From Taibaiella sp. (GTDB lineage: Bacteria > Bacteroidota > Bacteroidia > Chitinophagales > Chitinophagaceae), in assembly GCA_013815385.1 (NCBI GenBank), contig JACDGL010000002.1:1-64000 (forward strand): a stretch of 64,000 bases of DNA. The letters run 5' to 3'. The position numbers and the translations under genes are program-made. Below are positions 44,438-51,428 of this stretch, one piece after another (position 1 is the stretch's first letter; the number at the start of each line of letters is the position of its first letter). The notes under the pieces are model-generated. The model worked only from the letters and a program-made list of their open reading frames with translations. It had not been told where the DNA came from and made no database searches.

Positions 44438-44950
44438 TTAAATCTGTTGGTCGATAGTATAAAGTTTTCTGCTCTGAATATCTAAAATAAAAAGCTGTAC
44501 ATTTTGCGGATTATATTTATTCGGTCTGTAATAAAATGAATAATATACTCCCTTTTTTCCCATCAATTTCTTGATTTCATTCAGTTGAACTTTTAACTTC
44601 TCGCTATTGCTGGAATAATTTAAGCACATAATAAAAACCTCATTATAAGAACTGTCAACGGGGGAAGCGCTCCAATTATATTTTTTCCACTCTTTGCCCT
44701 CCTCTCTTTTATCAGGAAGATTTTTTAGTGGTTTGTCTTTAAAAGCCCGTACAGTCTTTTCTGACAAATAATAAATTTCTAATACAAAACCATCTCCTTG
44801 CCTTCCTGCCCATTCATTAAGCTTTTGGCTATTCTCTATTTCTACTTTGTCTACGCCAAGTATTTGGGATAAATCATCTTTAAAAAATGAAGTATTACAA
44901 CTACTCAAAAAGAGAAAAAGGAAAACACTACATATTAGTTTGTAAAGCAT
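44438..44950 (-). CDS. Hypothetical lipoprotein
   Basis: A 170-residue protein with signal segment ICSVFLFLFLSSCN, lipobox Cys at residue 18. The mature part has a Trp/Tyr/Lys-rich character (KEWKKYNWSASPVD, YYSFYYRPNKYNPQ) and no recognised domain. It lies in an AT-rich accessory block with other small secreted proteins. Function unknown. Confidence 0.6.
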   Translation of the reverse strand: MLYKLICSVFLFLFLSSCNTSFFKDDLSQILGVDKVEIENSQKLNEWAGRQGDGFVLEIYYLSEKTVRAFKDKPLKNLPDKREEGKEWKKYNWSASPVDSSYNEVFIMCLNYSSNSEKLKVQLNEIKKLMGKKGVYYSFYYRPNKYNPQNVQLFILDIQSRKLYTIDQQI

Positions 44951-45021
44951 AGTTGATTATTTAACTGTTCCTGCTCCATAATTAAAAATACTAGCCAGTT
45001 CCTAATGATTGCTTTTCCGCC

Positions 45022-45045
45022 CTTGTTGGTGTCCCCACCAACAAG
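45022..45045. repeat. Perfect inverted repeat (10-bp stem)
   Basis: CTTGTTGGTG and CACCAACAAG with a TCCC loop, 33 bp downstream of the SDR gene end. The motif resembles dispersed intergenic repeats I know from other Bacteroidota; it may serve as a terminator for the SDR gene. Confidence 0.6.
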
Positions 45046-45077
45046 CTCCCGTAGGTACCTATATTACTAAAGCCCCT

Positions 45078-45986
45078 TCAGGGGTTTGGGGTTAGGTAAA
45101 CCACCCCGGTTATTGCCTGGGCTGTGTCCCAAAGTTTTTTAGCAACTTTTTCATCCAGTGCATTATCCTGTATAGTAGCCAAAGTTGGATAACCTCTTAA
45201 TCCACTATCATCTGGCTCGTACATATTCCCTCCAGTTGCTTCTTTTGAAACGGCAGCATACAGTGATGTCAAAGCCCCTTGCCATGGTTCCATAAATGCG
45301 CCAAGCCGTTCCTTACCTATCGCAATTTCTTCAGCGGTTAAATGTCTGGTCAGGTCGGTATTATTTGCTCCTGGCTGTGCCGCTATTGATAATACTTGAT
45401 GTCCGTTAGCTTTGATTCTCCGGTGTAGTTCTATTGAAAATATAAGATTCGCTAATTTGCTCTGTCTGTATTCACGCAGGGGGTTATAATCTTTTTCTGA
45501 TTTTAAATTTTCAAAATCGATGGCCGCGCTTTGGTAGCCGTTACTACTCAATGTAACAATTCGTGAACCCTGCGTTGCCTGGAGTAATGGATATAAATAT
45601 CCTGTGAGCGCAAAGTGTCCCAAAAAGTTCACTCCAAATTGTAATTCATACCCTTCACTTGTTTTTGAAGCGGGCGGTGTAGCTACTCCTGCATTATTAA
45701 TTAATAAATGCAGTTGCTTATGTTGCTCAATAAATGTTTCCGCGAACTGCCTGACAGAAGTTAAACTCGCCAGATCAATAATACCCACCGCCAAAGAACC
45801 TGGGCCTTTCTCATTTTCCATTTTAGCAATGGCTTTCCCGGCTTTGTCTTTATCTCTGCAAGCTACTATTACATTTGCACCCGCCTTATATAAGGCTAAA
45901 GCAGTCTCATAGCCAATACCGGCATTCCCTCCGGTTACAACTACAGTTTTTCCCTTTTGGTGAGGGATTTCATTTGCTGTCCACAT
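45078..45986 (-). CDS. Short-chain dehydrogenase/reductase
   Basis: A 302-residue SDR oxidoreductase. The NAD(P) loop TGGNAGIG is at 18-25, NNAG at 95-98, and the catalytic S145/S146, Y171 and K175 are in VTLSSN and EYRQSK. It resembles retinol-dehydrogenase/protochlorophyllide-reductase-like 'classical-extended' SDRs. Its last residues (LTPNP, stop TGA) are encoded by a CCCC-rich sequence that looks like part of a dispersed repeat, so the C-terminus may have been reshaped by repeat insertion. The gene follows one of two 131-bp repeats by 26 bp. Confidence 0.9.
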   Translation of the reverse strand: MWTANEIPHQKGKTVVVTGGNAGIGYETALALYKAGANVIVACRDKDKAGKAIAKMENEKGPGSLAVGIIDLASLTSVRQFAETFIEQHKQLHLLINNAGVATPPASKTSEGYELQFGVNFLGHFALTGYLYPLLQATQGSRIVTLSSNGYQSAAIDFENLKSEKDYNPLREYRQSKLANLIFSIELHRRIKANGHQVLSIAAQPGANNTDLTRHLTAEEIAIGKERLGAFMEPWQGALTSLYAAVSKEATGGNMYEPDDSGLRGYPTLATIQDNALDEKVAKKLWDTAQAITGVVYLTPNP

Positions 45987-46011
45987 ATTTTGTTACCATA
46001 TTAAATTGCCC

Positions 46012-46142
46012 CTCCCTCTGGTGCAAGAGTTAGCAAATCGTTGTCGTATCTTCCAATTCATCCGGTTTGTAACCAGCATGCAGTTCTGCAAACTGTGTTC
46101 ATTCTAATACCGGAAAAAATGAACCGGCAAAGATTGGGATGT
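46012..46142. repeat. 131-bp repeat, copy 1
   Basis: Shares about 110 of 131 bases, without gaps, with the copy at 46611-46741. Ends 26 bp before the SDR start codon (minus strand) and begins 11 bp after the stop of the upstream small secreted protein. No reading frame of note. Contains nested imperfect inverted repeats. Confidence 0.85.
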
Positions 46143-46153
46143 AACAGGCTTTG

Positions 46154-46591
46154 TTATTTTATGCGTTGAAAAAGTTTTGTCTTATCCGGTAAAATGATTT
46201 TCAGATATTTTAATTGGGAGTAAAACCTTCTCTTCAATTTGATAGCAAGCACTAACTTATTATGTGCCGATATTGTACGTTGATAATAAGGTTCGCCATC
46301 GATTGAGTAATCAAGGTTGCCGCTTGCTGAAATCTGATATTTTTTCTCAGCAAAAAGAGTTATCAATAAAGTATCGCGGCTAATTCTATAGTGCTTAATT
46401 ACTTGATCTTGTCCTTCCTTTTCAATATTTACAAAAGTAAACGCTACAATACTATCAGAATTATTGTTTACCGAAAAATGCACTGTGCCTTTCTCATATT
46501 CGATACAGCAGATAGTAAAATTATATTTGGATTGACCAAAACTTTGGGCAGCCAACAAAAACATACCAGAAAAAATTAGAAATATTTTCAT
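46154..46591 (-). CDS. Small secreted protein, unknown
   Basis: A 145-residue protein with signal peptide MKIFLIFSGMFLLAAQSFGQ. The mature part is beta-rich with CC in NFTICCIEYE and ends with basic segments KLKRRFYSQLKYLK. No family recognised. The gene is enclosed by two copies of the same 131-bp repeat, the upstream copy ending 20 bp before its ATG. AT-rich, like its neighbours. Confidence 0.55.
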   Translation of the reverse strand: MKIFLIFSGMFLLAAQSFGQSKYNFTICCIEYEKGTVHFSVNNNSDSIVAFTFVNIEKEGQDQVIKHYRISRDTLLITLFAEKKYQISASGNLDYSIDGEPYYQRTISAHNKLVLAIKLKRRFYSQLKYLKIILPDKTKLFQRIK

Positions 46592-46610
46592 AATTAATGA
46601 GCGTGATCTT

Positions 46611-46741
46611 CTCCCTCTCGCGCAAGAGTTAGCGAAGCGTTCTTGTGTCTACCAATTCATCCGTTTTGCAACCGGCATTAAGTTCTGTAAACGGTCTTCA
46701 TTCTAACACCGGAAAAAATTGACTTGCAAAGATTGGGATGT
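46611..46741. repeat. 131-bp repeat, copy 2
   Basis: About 84% identical to copy 1, in the same orientation. It ends 20 bp before the start of the gene at 46591 (minus strand). In the minus direction it starts ACATCCCAATCTTTGC and ends near GCTAACTCTTGC. Confidence 0.85.
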
Positions 46742-46815
46742 ATATATACGTGTATTACGACGTAACTACAAGTTATGCTGAGCATGGGAATTTGTTCCAA
46801 AAAAGATATTCACAA

Positions 46816-47217
46816 CTACATATCTCCATAACTTTCATCAATAATTTTAACTTGACCTTTATTAAAGATGAAATTAACTTTTACAGCAGAGGAACATTTA
46901 AAATTGTAAATCCAAAATTGATAGTTATTATTTTTCATTTTAATGAGGCTTACGGGATAATAATTGCTTGCCGTATCCTTACGCCATATATTTAGAGACT
47001 CGTAAAAAGTTACAGGTTTATTATATAACTCTTTACAATTTCTAAAGATGTGTTTAACATCAATTATTTTAATGCTCTGAGTCGTGTCAATTTTTAAATG
47101 TCGTATTACTCTTGGCTCGTAGAAAAATCTATTCAAAAAACTACAATAGTCAATCTTTTTCTGAGCAAAGCAGCTATAGCTATTTAATAAAATAGCGAAT
47201 AGGATAATATATTTCAT
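46816..47217 (-). CDS. Small secreted protein, unknown
   Basis: With the start at 47217 the 133-residue protein has a signal peptide (KYIILFAILLNSYSCFAQ). The mature part carries CSFLNRFFYE, KHIFRNCKELYN and a C-terminal beta segment NYQFWIYNFKCSSAVKVNFIFN. No family recognised. A longer frame to 47250 exists but lacks a signal-peptide-like N-terminus. Part of the AT-rich accessory block. Confidence 0.5.
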   Translation of the reverse strand: MKYIILFAILLNSYSCFAQKKIDYCSFLNRFFYEPRVIRHLKIDTTQSIKIIDVKHIFRNCKELYNKPVTFYESLNIWRKDTASNYYPVSLIKMKNNNYQFWIYNFKCSSAVKVNFIFNKGQVKIIDESYGDM

Positions 47218-47390
47218 ACTATTCTTTTTTATTTTTATTCCTTTTATCAAATATCCCCGTTAGGCGTAGCTTATAGCTATCGTTTTTGCTTCCATTCTTC
47301 ATCACACAGCCGATCTAAAAAAATACCTTATTCAATGTGGATTTGTTTATTTGGAAACGCCTCTTCCGCAATAGTATATTGCAAGCCTCA

Positions 47391-47414
47391 AGTTCTTTGA
47401 CATATTGTACACGA
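47391..47414. repeat. boxA-like direct repeat, copy 1
   Basis: AAGTTCTTTGACATATTGTA followed by CACG; 22 of 24 bases match copy 2 at 47671. Resembles the boxA-type leader motif that precedes 16S rRNA in Bacteroidota, but no rRNA gene follows within the window. Confidence 0.65.
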
Positions 47415-47463
47415 ATAGAATATCGTGAATCCCTGTTCGGCGTAGTTTGCCGCTACCACCCCT

Positions 47464-47487
47464 TGCGAGCGTAGCGAAGCAATCTCG
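47464..47487. repeat. REP-like dispersed repeat
   Basis: A 24-bp motif beginning TTGCGAGCGTAGCG and ending AAGCAATCTC. Sequences of this type recur in intergenic regions of many bacterial genomes. Only one copy is seen in this window. Confidence 0.5.
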
Positions 47488-47587
47488 CCATAACACAAGA
47501 AAAGCCCGGCACAACAGCAGCATCCCGGTCCAATCAGGGAACCCCGCAGGCAGCAAGCGGTAATCGCTGGCCTGCTGCCCTTTTTTG

Positions 47588-47615
47588 TTACTTTTTTGGG
47601 CAAGCAAAAAAGTAA
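47588..47615. repeat. 11-bp inverted repeat (hairpin)
   Basis: TTACTTTTTTG and CAAAAAAGTAA with loop GGCAAG. Another common Bacteroidota intergenic repeat type; T/A-rich stem could act as terminator. Confidence 0.55.
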
Positions 47616-47670
47616 AGAACAGCACGAGCACGAAACATATACACAAAATGTCCTTTCGGAGAGGCTCCAT

Positions 47671-47694
47671 AAGTTCTTTGAAATATTGTATACG
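47671..47694. repeat. boxA-like direct repeat, copy 2
   Basis: AAGTTCTTTGAAATATTGTA followed by TACG, 280 bp from copy 1 in the same orientation. Together they bracket the REP-like and hairpin sequences. Confidence 0.65.
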
Positions 47695-48000
47695 GCAACC
47701 AGATTATCCGGAAGCACCATCAGCTAATAAGCTAATTAGCATATCAGCTAATTAAAAACTTACCTTTTATGCACCCAAATGGAAGTTTTATTAACCCGAA
47801 ATGGAAGTAAATCCGCTCATTATTAACCTTTTTCGGCAGTAAATTACCATATTTTAAAAACTAATAACAGCCACAGTAAATGCATTTGGCTTGCGCTATC
47901 CACAAAAAGGTTAAGAATGCACGAGTTCTTTACCTTTTGCGAAATACCTAGGGAGTTTTTAAGGCATAATGCTACAGATTCTTATCCCTTCAGCGGGGCA

Positions 48001-49218
48001 TTAGGCATTTACAACAGCATGCCCGGCTATCACCTTCTTCAGCACCTCCGCTATCTTATCCCCACGCTCACGCGCCTGGGCATCATCCCATAGCAGGCTT
48101 ATAGAAGACGAAATGCAACGGCTCATAATAGCATCGCTCACCGGGAAGGCCTGGTTAGTATAGTGCATTACCTGCTGCTTCTGGTCATCATGCAGGCGGT
48201 TCATCCAACTGCCGCTTTGCAGGTGCTGCCACTTGCGTATGTAATGCCAGTTGTTATCGTACCAGTAAGCGTTGCCACCTATGCCCACAGTAGCCATTTT
48301 CGTTGCTGCCGTGCGCGCCATTTCTTCGGTTGGCAAAAAGAACGACAGGAACGAGCCGGTATCGCCCTTCGGGTCCGGTATCCGGCGAAAGGTAACACCC
48401 TCTATATCTTTCAGCGCATTATATATGATGCTGTGGTTGTGTAGTTGCTGCTCTAAAAAGCCCTTTAGCTTACGTACCTGCGCCAGCCCCACCGCCGCAT
48501 GCAGCTCCGAGATACGATAGTTGTAACCCAGGTAGGGGTGCAGGTCTGCGCCGCGGTCTTTACCAAGGTGGTCGTGCCCGTGGTCGCTATACTCCTCGCA
48601 CTTTTTATAAGTGTCCTTATTATTTGTCAGCACTGCACCGCCTTCGGCACAGGTTATGATCTTCACAAAGTCGAATGAAAAGGTACCCGCATCGCCAATA
48701 GTGCCTAGGCATTTGCCTTTGTAGGTAGCGCCTATTGCCTGGCATGCATCTTCCAGCAGTAGCAGGTGGTGCGTGGCGCATATGGCCTGTAGTTCATCCA
48801 TCTGGCTCATGCTGCCGCACATATGTACCGGCATTACCGCCTTGGTCTTACTCGTTATGGCAGCTTCCACGGCCGCAGGGCTTAGCGTCAGCGTATCGTC
48901 CACATCTACCATCACCGGTATAGCACCTACTGATAGCACCGCCTCAAAGCTGGCCACAAAAGTAAAAGTGGGCATTATGATCTCATCGCCCGCGCCTATG
49001 CCCAGTGCTGCCATAGCAGTAGTTAGTGCCGCAGTGCCACTGCTCAGCAGTTGCGCATGTGCCGCACCAAAGGTCTTGCACAGTTCGTGCTCCAGTTCCT
49101 TTGCCTTCCATATACCCTGGCGGGCACCATCAAAGCCGTAGCGCATCAGGATTCCCGTCTCCAGCACATCATTTACTTCTTTACGCTCTTCAGCGCCAAA
49201 TAACTCATAACCAGGCAT
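48001..49218 (-). CDS. kdnA: DegT-family aminotransferase, KdnA-like
   Basis: A 405-residue sugar aminotransferase of the DegT/DnrJ/EryC1/StrS family; PLP Lys is K186 in SFDFVKIITCAEGGAV. Several blocks agree with my memory of KdnA, the transaminase making 8-amino-3,8-dideoxy-octulosonate (8-amino-Kdo) for lipopolysaccharide: MPGYELFGAEERKEV, VHMCGSM, DHGHDHLGKDRGAD near 213-226, and YWYDNNWHYIRKW near 327-339. The partner oxidase KdnB is not in the window. It could instead supply another amino sugar. Subfamily call is moderate, family call firm. Confidence 0.75.
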   Translation of the reverse strand: MPGYELFGAEERKEVNDVLETGILMRYGFDGARQGIWKAKELEHELCKTFGAAHAQLLSSGTAALTTAMAALGIGAGDEIIMPTFTFVASFEAVLSVGAIPVMVDVDDTLTLSPAAVEAAITSKTKAVMPVHMCGSMSQMDELQAICATHHLLLLEDACQAIGATYKGKCLGTIGDAGTFSFDFVKIITCAEGGAVLTNNKDTYKKCEEYSDHGHDHLGKDRGADLHPYLGYNYRISELHAAVGLAQVRKLKGFLEQQLHNHSIIYNALKDIEGVTFRRIPDPKGDTGSFLSFFLPTEEMARTAATKMATVGIGGNAYWYDNNWHYIRKWQHLQSGSWMNRLHDDQKQQVMHYTNQAFPVSDAIMSRCISSSISLLWDDAQARERGDKIAEVLKKVIAGHAVVNA

Positions 49219-49326
49219 GTTATTAATGATTTAGGAAGTACAAAAATAGCGGTTATCCTGCCTATATAACTATTGGTAAACCTTAATTTTTCCTGAAAAG
49301 CGCGCTGTTATTAATGATTAAGATAT

Positions 49327-49334
49327 TAGATTTG
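49327..49334 (+). promoter_or_regulatory. -7 box (TAGATTTG)
   Basis: Perfect TAnnTTTG match 16 bp before the ATG at 49350, supporting that start over the ATG at 49314, which lies upstream of the box. Confidence 0.4.
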
Positions 49335-49349
49335 ATAAAATTTCTCATC

Positions 49350-50204
49350 ATGATAAAGTTACACACACTTACCGGCCTGGTAGTTTGCTCCGCTATTTTG
49401 CTTGCATCGTGCGGGCAGAGCGCACCCGACCACGAAAAAACAGCTCCTCAGGATACAGTAAGGCATTCTTATCCGCTGGTCACTTTAGTACCGGTTGGTA
49501 ATTCACCTGAGTTTCCTGATGCGAAGCTATCTATCCAGTCAGTGACCGCCCAGAAGGTAGGCGCTGATTCTGCACACGTCACGTTCAACTTTGCGGTGAA
49601 GAACTACGAGCTGAAACACCAGACAAGCGATTCGGCCACTAAGCTATGTAACAATTCTGCCAAAGGCCAGCACATACATTTCATACTGGATGAGAATCCA
49701 TATACTGCCCTATACGAGCCAACAAACGGAATAACACTGCAGAACAATACAGAGCATTACCTGATGGCTTTCCTTTCCCGTTCCTACCACGAGTCTATCA
49801 AAAGCAAGGGCGCTGCTGTTGTTTATCACTTTAAGATAGATGAAAAAGGCAACCTGAAAAAGCTGGCTGATCCTAAAACGCCAATGGTATTCTACAGCAG
49901 GCCAAAGGGCGACTACATAGGTAAAGACACTGCCAACGTACTGCTCGATTTCTATGTTTGGAACGCAGGCTTATCTAACGATGGCTACAAGGTAAAAGCC
50001 CATATAATGAATGAGGGAATAAAAACACAGGACACTACAGTTACCATAACCGACTGGAAACCTTACTTCATCCAGAATCTTGGCCAGGGCAAATCGCAGG
50101 TTACATTATCACTGGTAGATAAAGATGGTAAAACAGTAGAAGGGCCATCAACCACAGCCACCCGCGAATTCAACCTGACTGCGCAGGAACCGATGAAACC
50201 ATAA
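49350..50204 (+). CDS. Hypothetical lipoprotein
   Basis: A 284-residue protein with signal segment and lipobox LLASCGQ (start 49350, giving MIKLHTLTGLVVCSAILLASC). Mature part is a predicted beta-sandwich: SIQSVTAQKVGADSAHVTF, KGQHIHFILDENPYTALYEP, HYLMAFLSRSYHES, GYKVKAHIMNEG. The HIHFILDENPY stretch recalls DUF4399-like/copper-binding-like domains but I do not recognise it firmly. Ends at a strong hairpin terminator. Function unknown. Confidence 0.6.
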   Translation: MIKLHTLTGLVVCSAILLASCGQSAPDHEKTAPQDTVRHSYPLVTLVPVGNSPEFPDAKLSIQSVTAQKVGADSAHVTFNFAVKNYELKHQTSDSATKLCNNSAKGQHIHFILDENPYTALYEPTNGITLQNNTEHYLMAFLSRSYHESIKSKGAAVVYHFKIDEKGNLKKLADPKTPMVFYSRPKGDYIGKDTANVLLDFYVWNAGLSNDGYKVKAHIMNEGIKTQDTTVTITDWKPYFIQNLGQGKSQVTLSLVDKDGKTVEGPSTTATREFNLTAQEPMKP

Positions 50205-50218
50205 GAAGCTTTTATCTT

Positions 50219-50264
50219 CATAATATAAATGCCTGCGCACTATGCTGCAGGCATTTATATTATG
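50219..50264. terminator. Bidirectional terminator (18-bp stem)
   Basis: CATAATATAAATGCCTGC and GCAGGCATTTATATTATG with a 10-nt loop between convergent genes. The amidohydrolase stop codon (50255-50257) lies inside the stem. Confidence 0.88.
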
Positions 50265-51421
50265 CGGTGTATCGTGCAGCTATCTGCGTCTTCTAAGTTA
50301 GTTATATGGAGTATTCCCGGTTTGGTGCCTGGGGTTAATGACCCTGCTATATCCTGCATCTGCAAAGCACAGGCACCATTATAGGTGCCCCATTGCAGCA
50401 GCGTTTCCCAGTCCAGGTGGGAGTGGTAATGCTTCAGCGCATGCAGCTCTGCCAGTACAGATAATTGACTGTTGGATGCAAGGCTATCGGTACCTATACA
50501 TATGGTAGCGCCCTCTGCTATAAACATATCCACATCGGGCAGGCGGTTCTCTATATACAGGTTGGCATTAGGGCAAAAGCACCAGTAGGTTTCCGGCACT
50601 AATGTCTTGGCCACTTGCACATCATTGCGGGTAGTGCAGGTATTATGTATGAAAATAAAAGGATGACTTGGGGAAAGCCACTGTAAATAAGTTTGTAAGG
50701 ATGATTTACCGGATGGAACAAAGAAGCGATCATCTATACCCAATGAATGCAGTAGCGTTTGCACAGCGCCCATCTTCAGCATATAATACTCGTCCTCAGC
50801 ATTGCTTTCCTGGTTATGTATAGATAACAGCGAGGTTTTATTATGCTCGTCTATCATGCGGAACAGCTGTTCTGATACAGAATAAGGCGCATGGGGTGCT
50901 ATAGACTGTCTGAGCCTTTTGGTAACACCTGCTTGTTTACTAAATGCTTCGTACACTTGCTCCGAAAACCCGAATTGCTTTTGAGGCGTTGCAGAAAATC
51001 CCAGGGATTCTACAAACGTATGCACATGCAGCTCGTCTTTCGCACGCACGTCCAATGTATCTGCAACATTGGCTATATCGCCTACTGCTACTACCCCATT
51101 CTCCACCAGTTCATTATAGGCAGCGGCACGGGCAGTGCTTTTTTCTTCTTCCGTATAGTCATTACGATGGCGGGGTATGGTTTGCAGAAAAGGTATTAAC
51201 CCCGTATGCCTGGGCACTACACCTTTCATATGCGATAGCTCCAGGTGGCAATGCACGTTTACAAAGCCCGGCGCCAGTATGCCATGGTACTGTGTAGCCT
51301 GCGCTATCACAGCACCATCATGTATTGCTGTAATGGTACCGTCATCTGCTACTTCCACCACACTATTTTCCGGCAGCCAGTTACGTCCGTCGTGTATGCG
51401 TGGCGCAGTAAGCAAACTCAT
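50255..51421 (-). CDS. Amidohydrolase (TRZ/ATZ/SsnA-like)
   Basis: A 388-residue amidohydrolase of the metal-dependent hydrolase superfamily. Metal ligands are H57 and H59 in NVHCHLELSH, H in APHAPYSVSE, and D in CIGTDSLASNS; a further His is in FIHNTCTTRN. This is the cytosine-deaminase/TrzN/guanine-deaminase-type branch. Its last strand lies in a terminator stem. Substrate unknown; no purine or folate context on either side is decisive. Confidence 0.88.
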   Translation of the reverse strand: MSLLTAPRIHDGRNWLPENSVVEVADDGTITAIHDGAVIAQATQYHGILAPGFVNVHCHLELSHMKGVVPRHTGLIPFLQTIPRHRNDYTEEEKSTARAAAYNELVENGVVAVGDIANVADTLDVRAKDELHVHTFVESLGFSATPQKQFGFSEQVYEAFSKQAGVTKRLRQSIAPHAPYSVSEQLFRMIDEHNKTSLLSIHNQESNAEDEYYMLKMGAVQTLLHSLGIDDRFFVPSGKSSLQTYLQWLSPSHPFIFIHNTCTTRNDVQVAKTLVPETYWCFCPNANLYIENRLPDVDMFIAEGATICIGTDSLASNSQLSVLAELHALKHYHSHLDWETLLQWGTYNGACALQMQDIAGSLTPGTKPGILHITNLEDADSCTIHRII

Positions 51422-51428
51422 CGTCTTA

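Larger units (their letters stand above)
47251..48000. other. Gene-poor, repeat-rich stretch
   Basis: About 750 bp without a credible gene. An open frame on the minus strand (47347-47670) is made of repeat sequence and lacks protein character. The stretch holds two boxA-like copies (47391 and 47671), a REP-like motif (47464), an 11-bp hairpin (47588), a palindromic GCTAATTAGC cluster near 47730, and two ATGGAAGT copies near 47779 and 47801. Confidence 0.7.

Noticed and set aside
46012-46741. Possible integron-type attC sites around the small gene at 46154
   Set aside because: The terminal motifs are GTTAG at the 5' end and CTAAC at the 3' end, the opposite polarity to attC (RYYYAAC ... GTTRRRY), and no integrase is present.
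47347-47670. 107-codon ORF on minus strand in the repeat stretch
   Set aside because: It runs over REP-like, hairpin and boxA-like repeats, and its product shows no protein-like pattern; an overlapping frame is similar, so it is a by-product of repeats.
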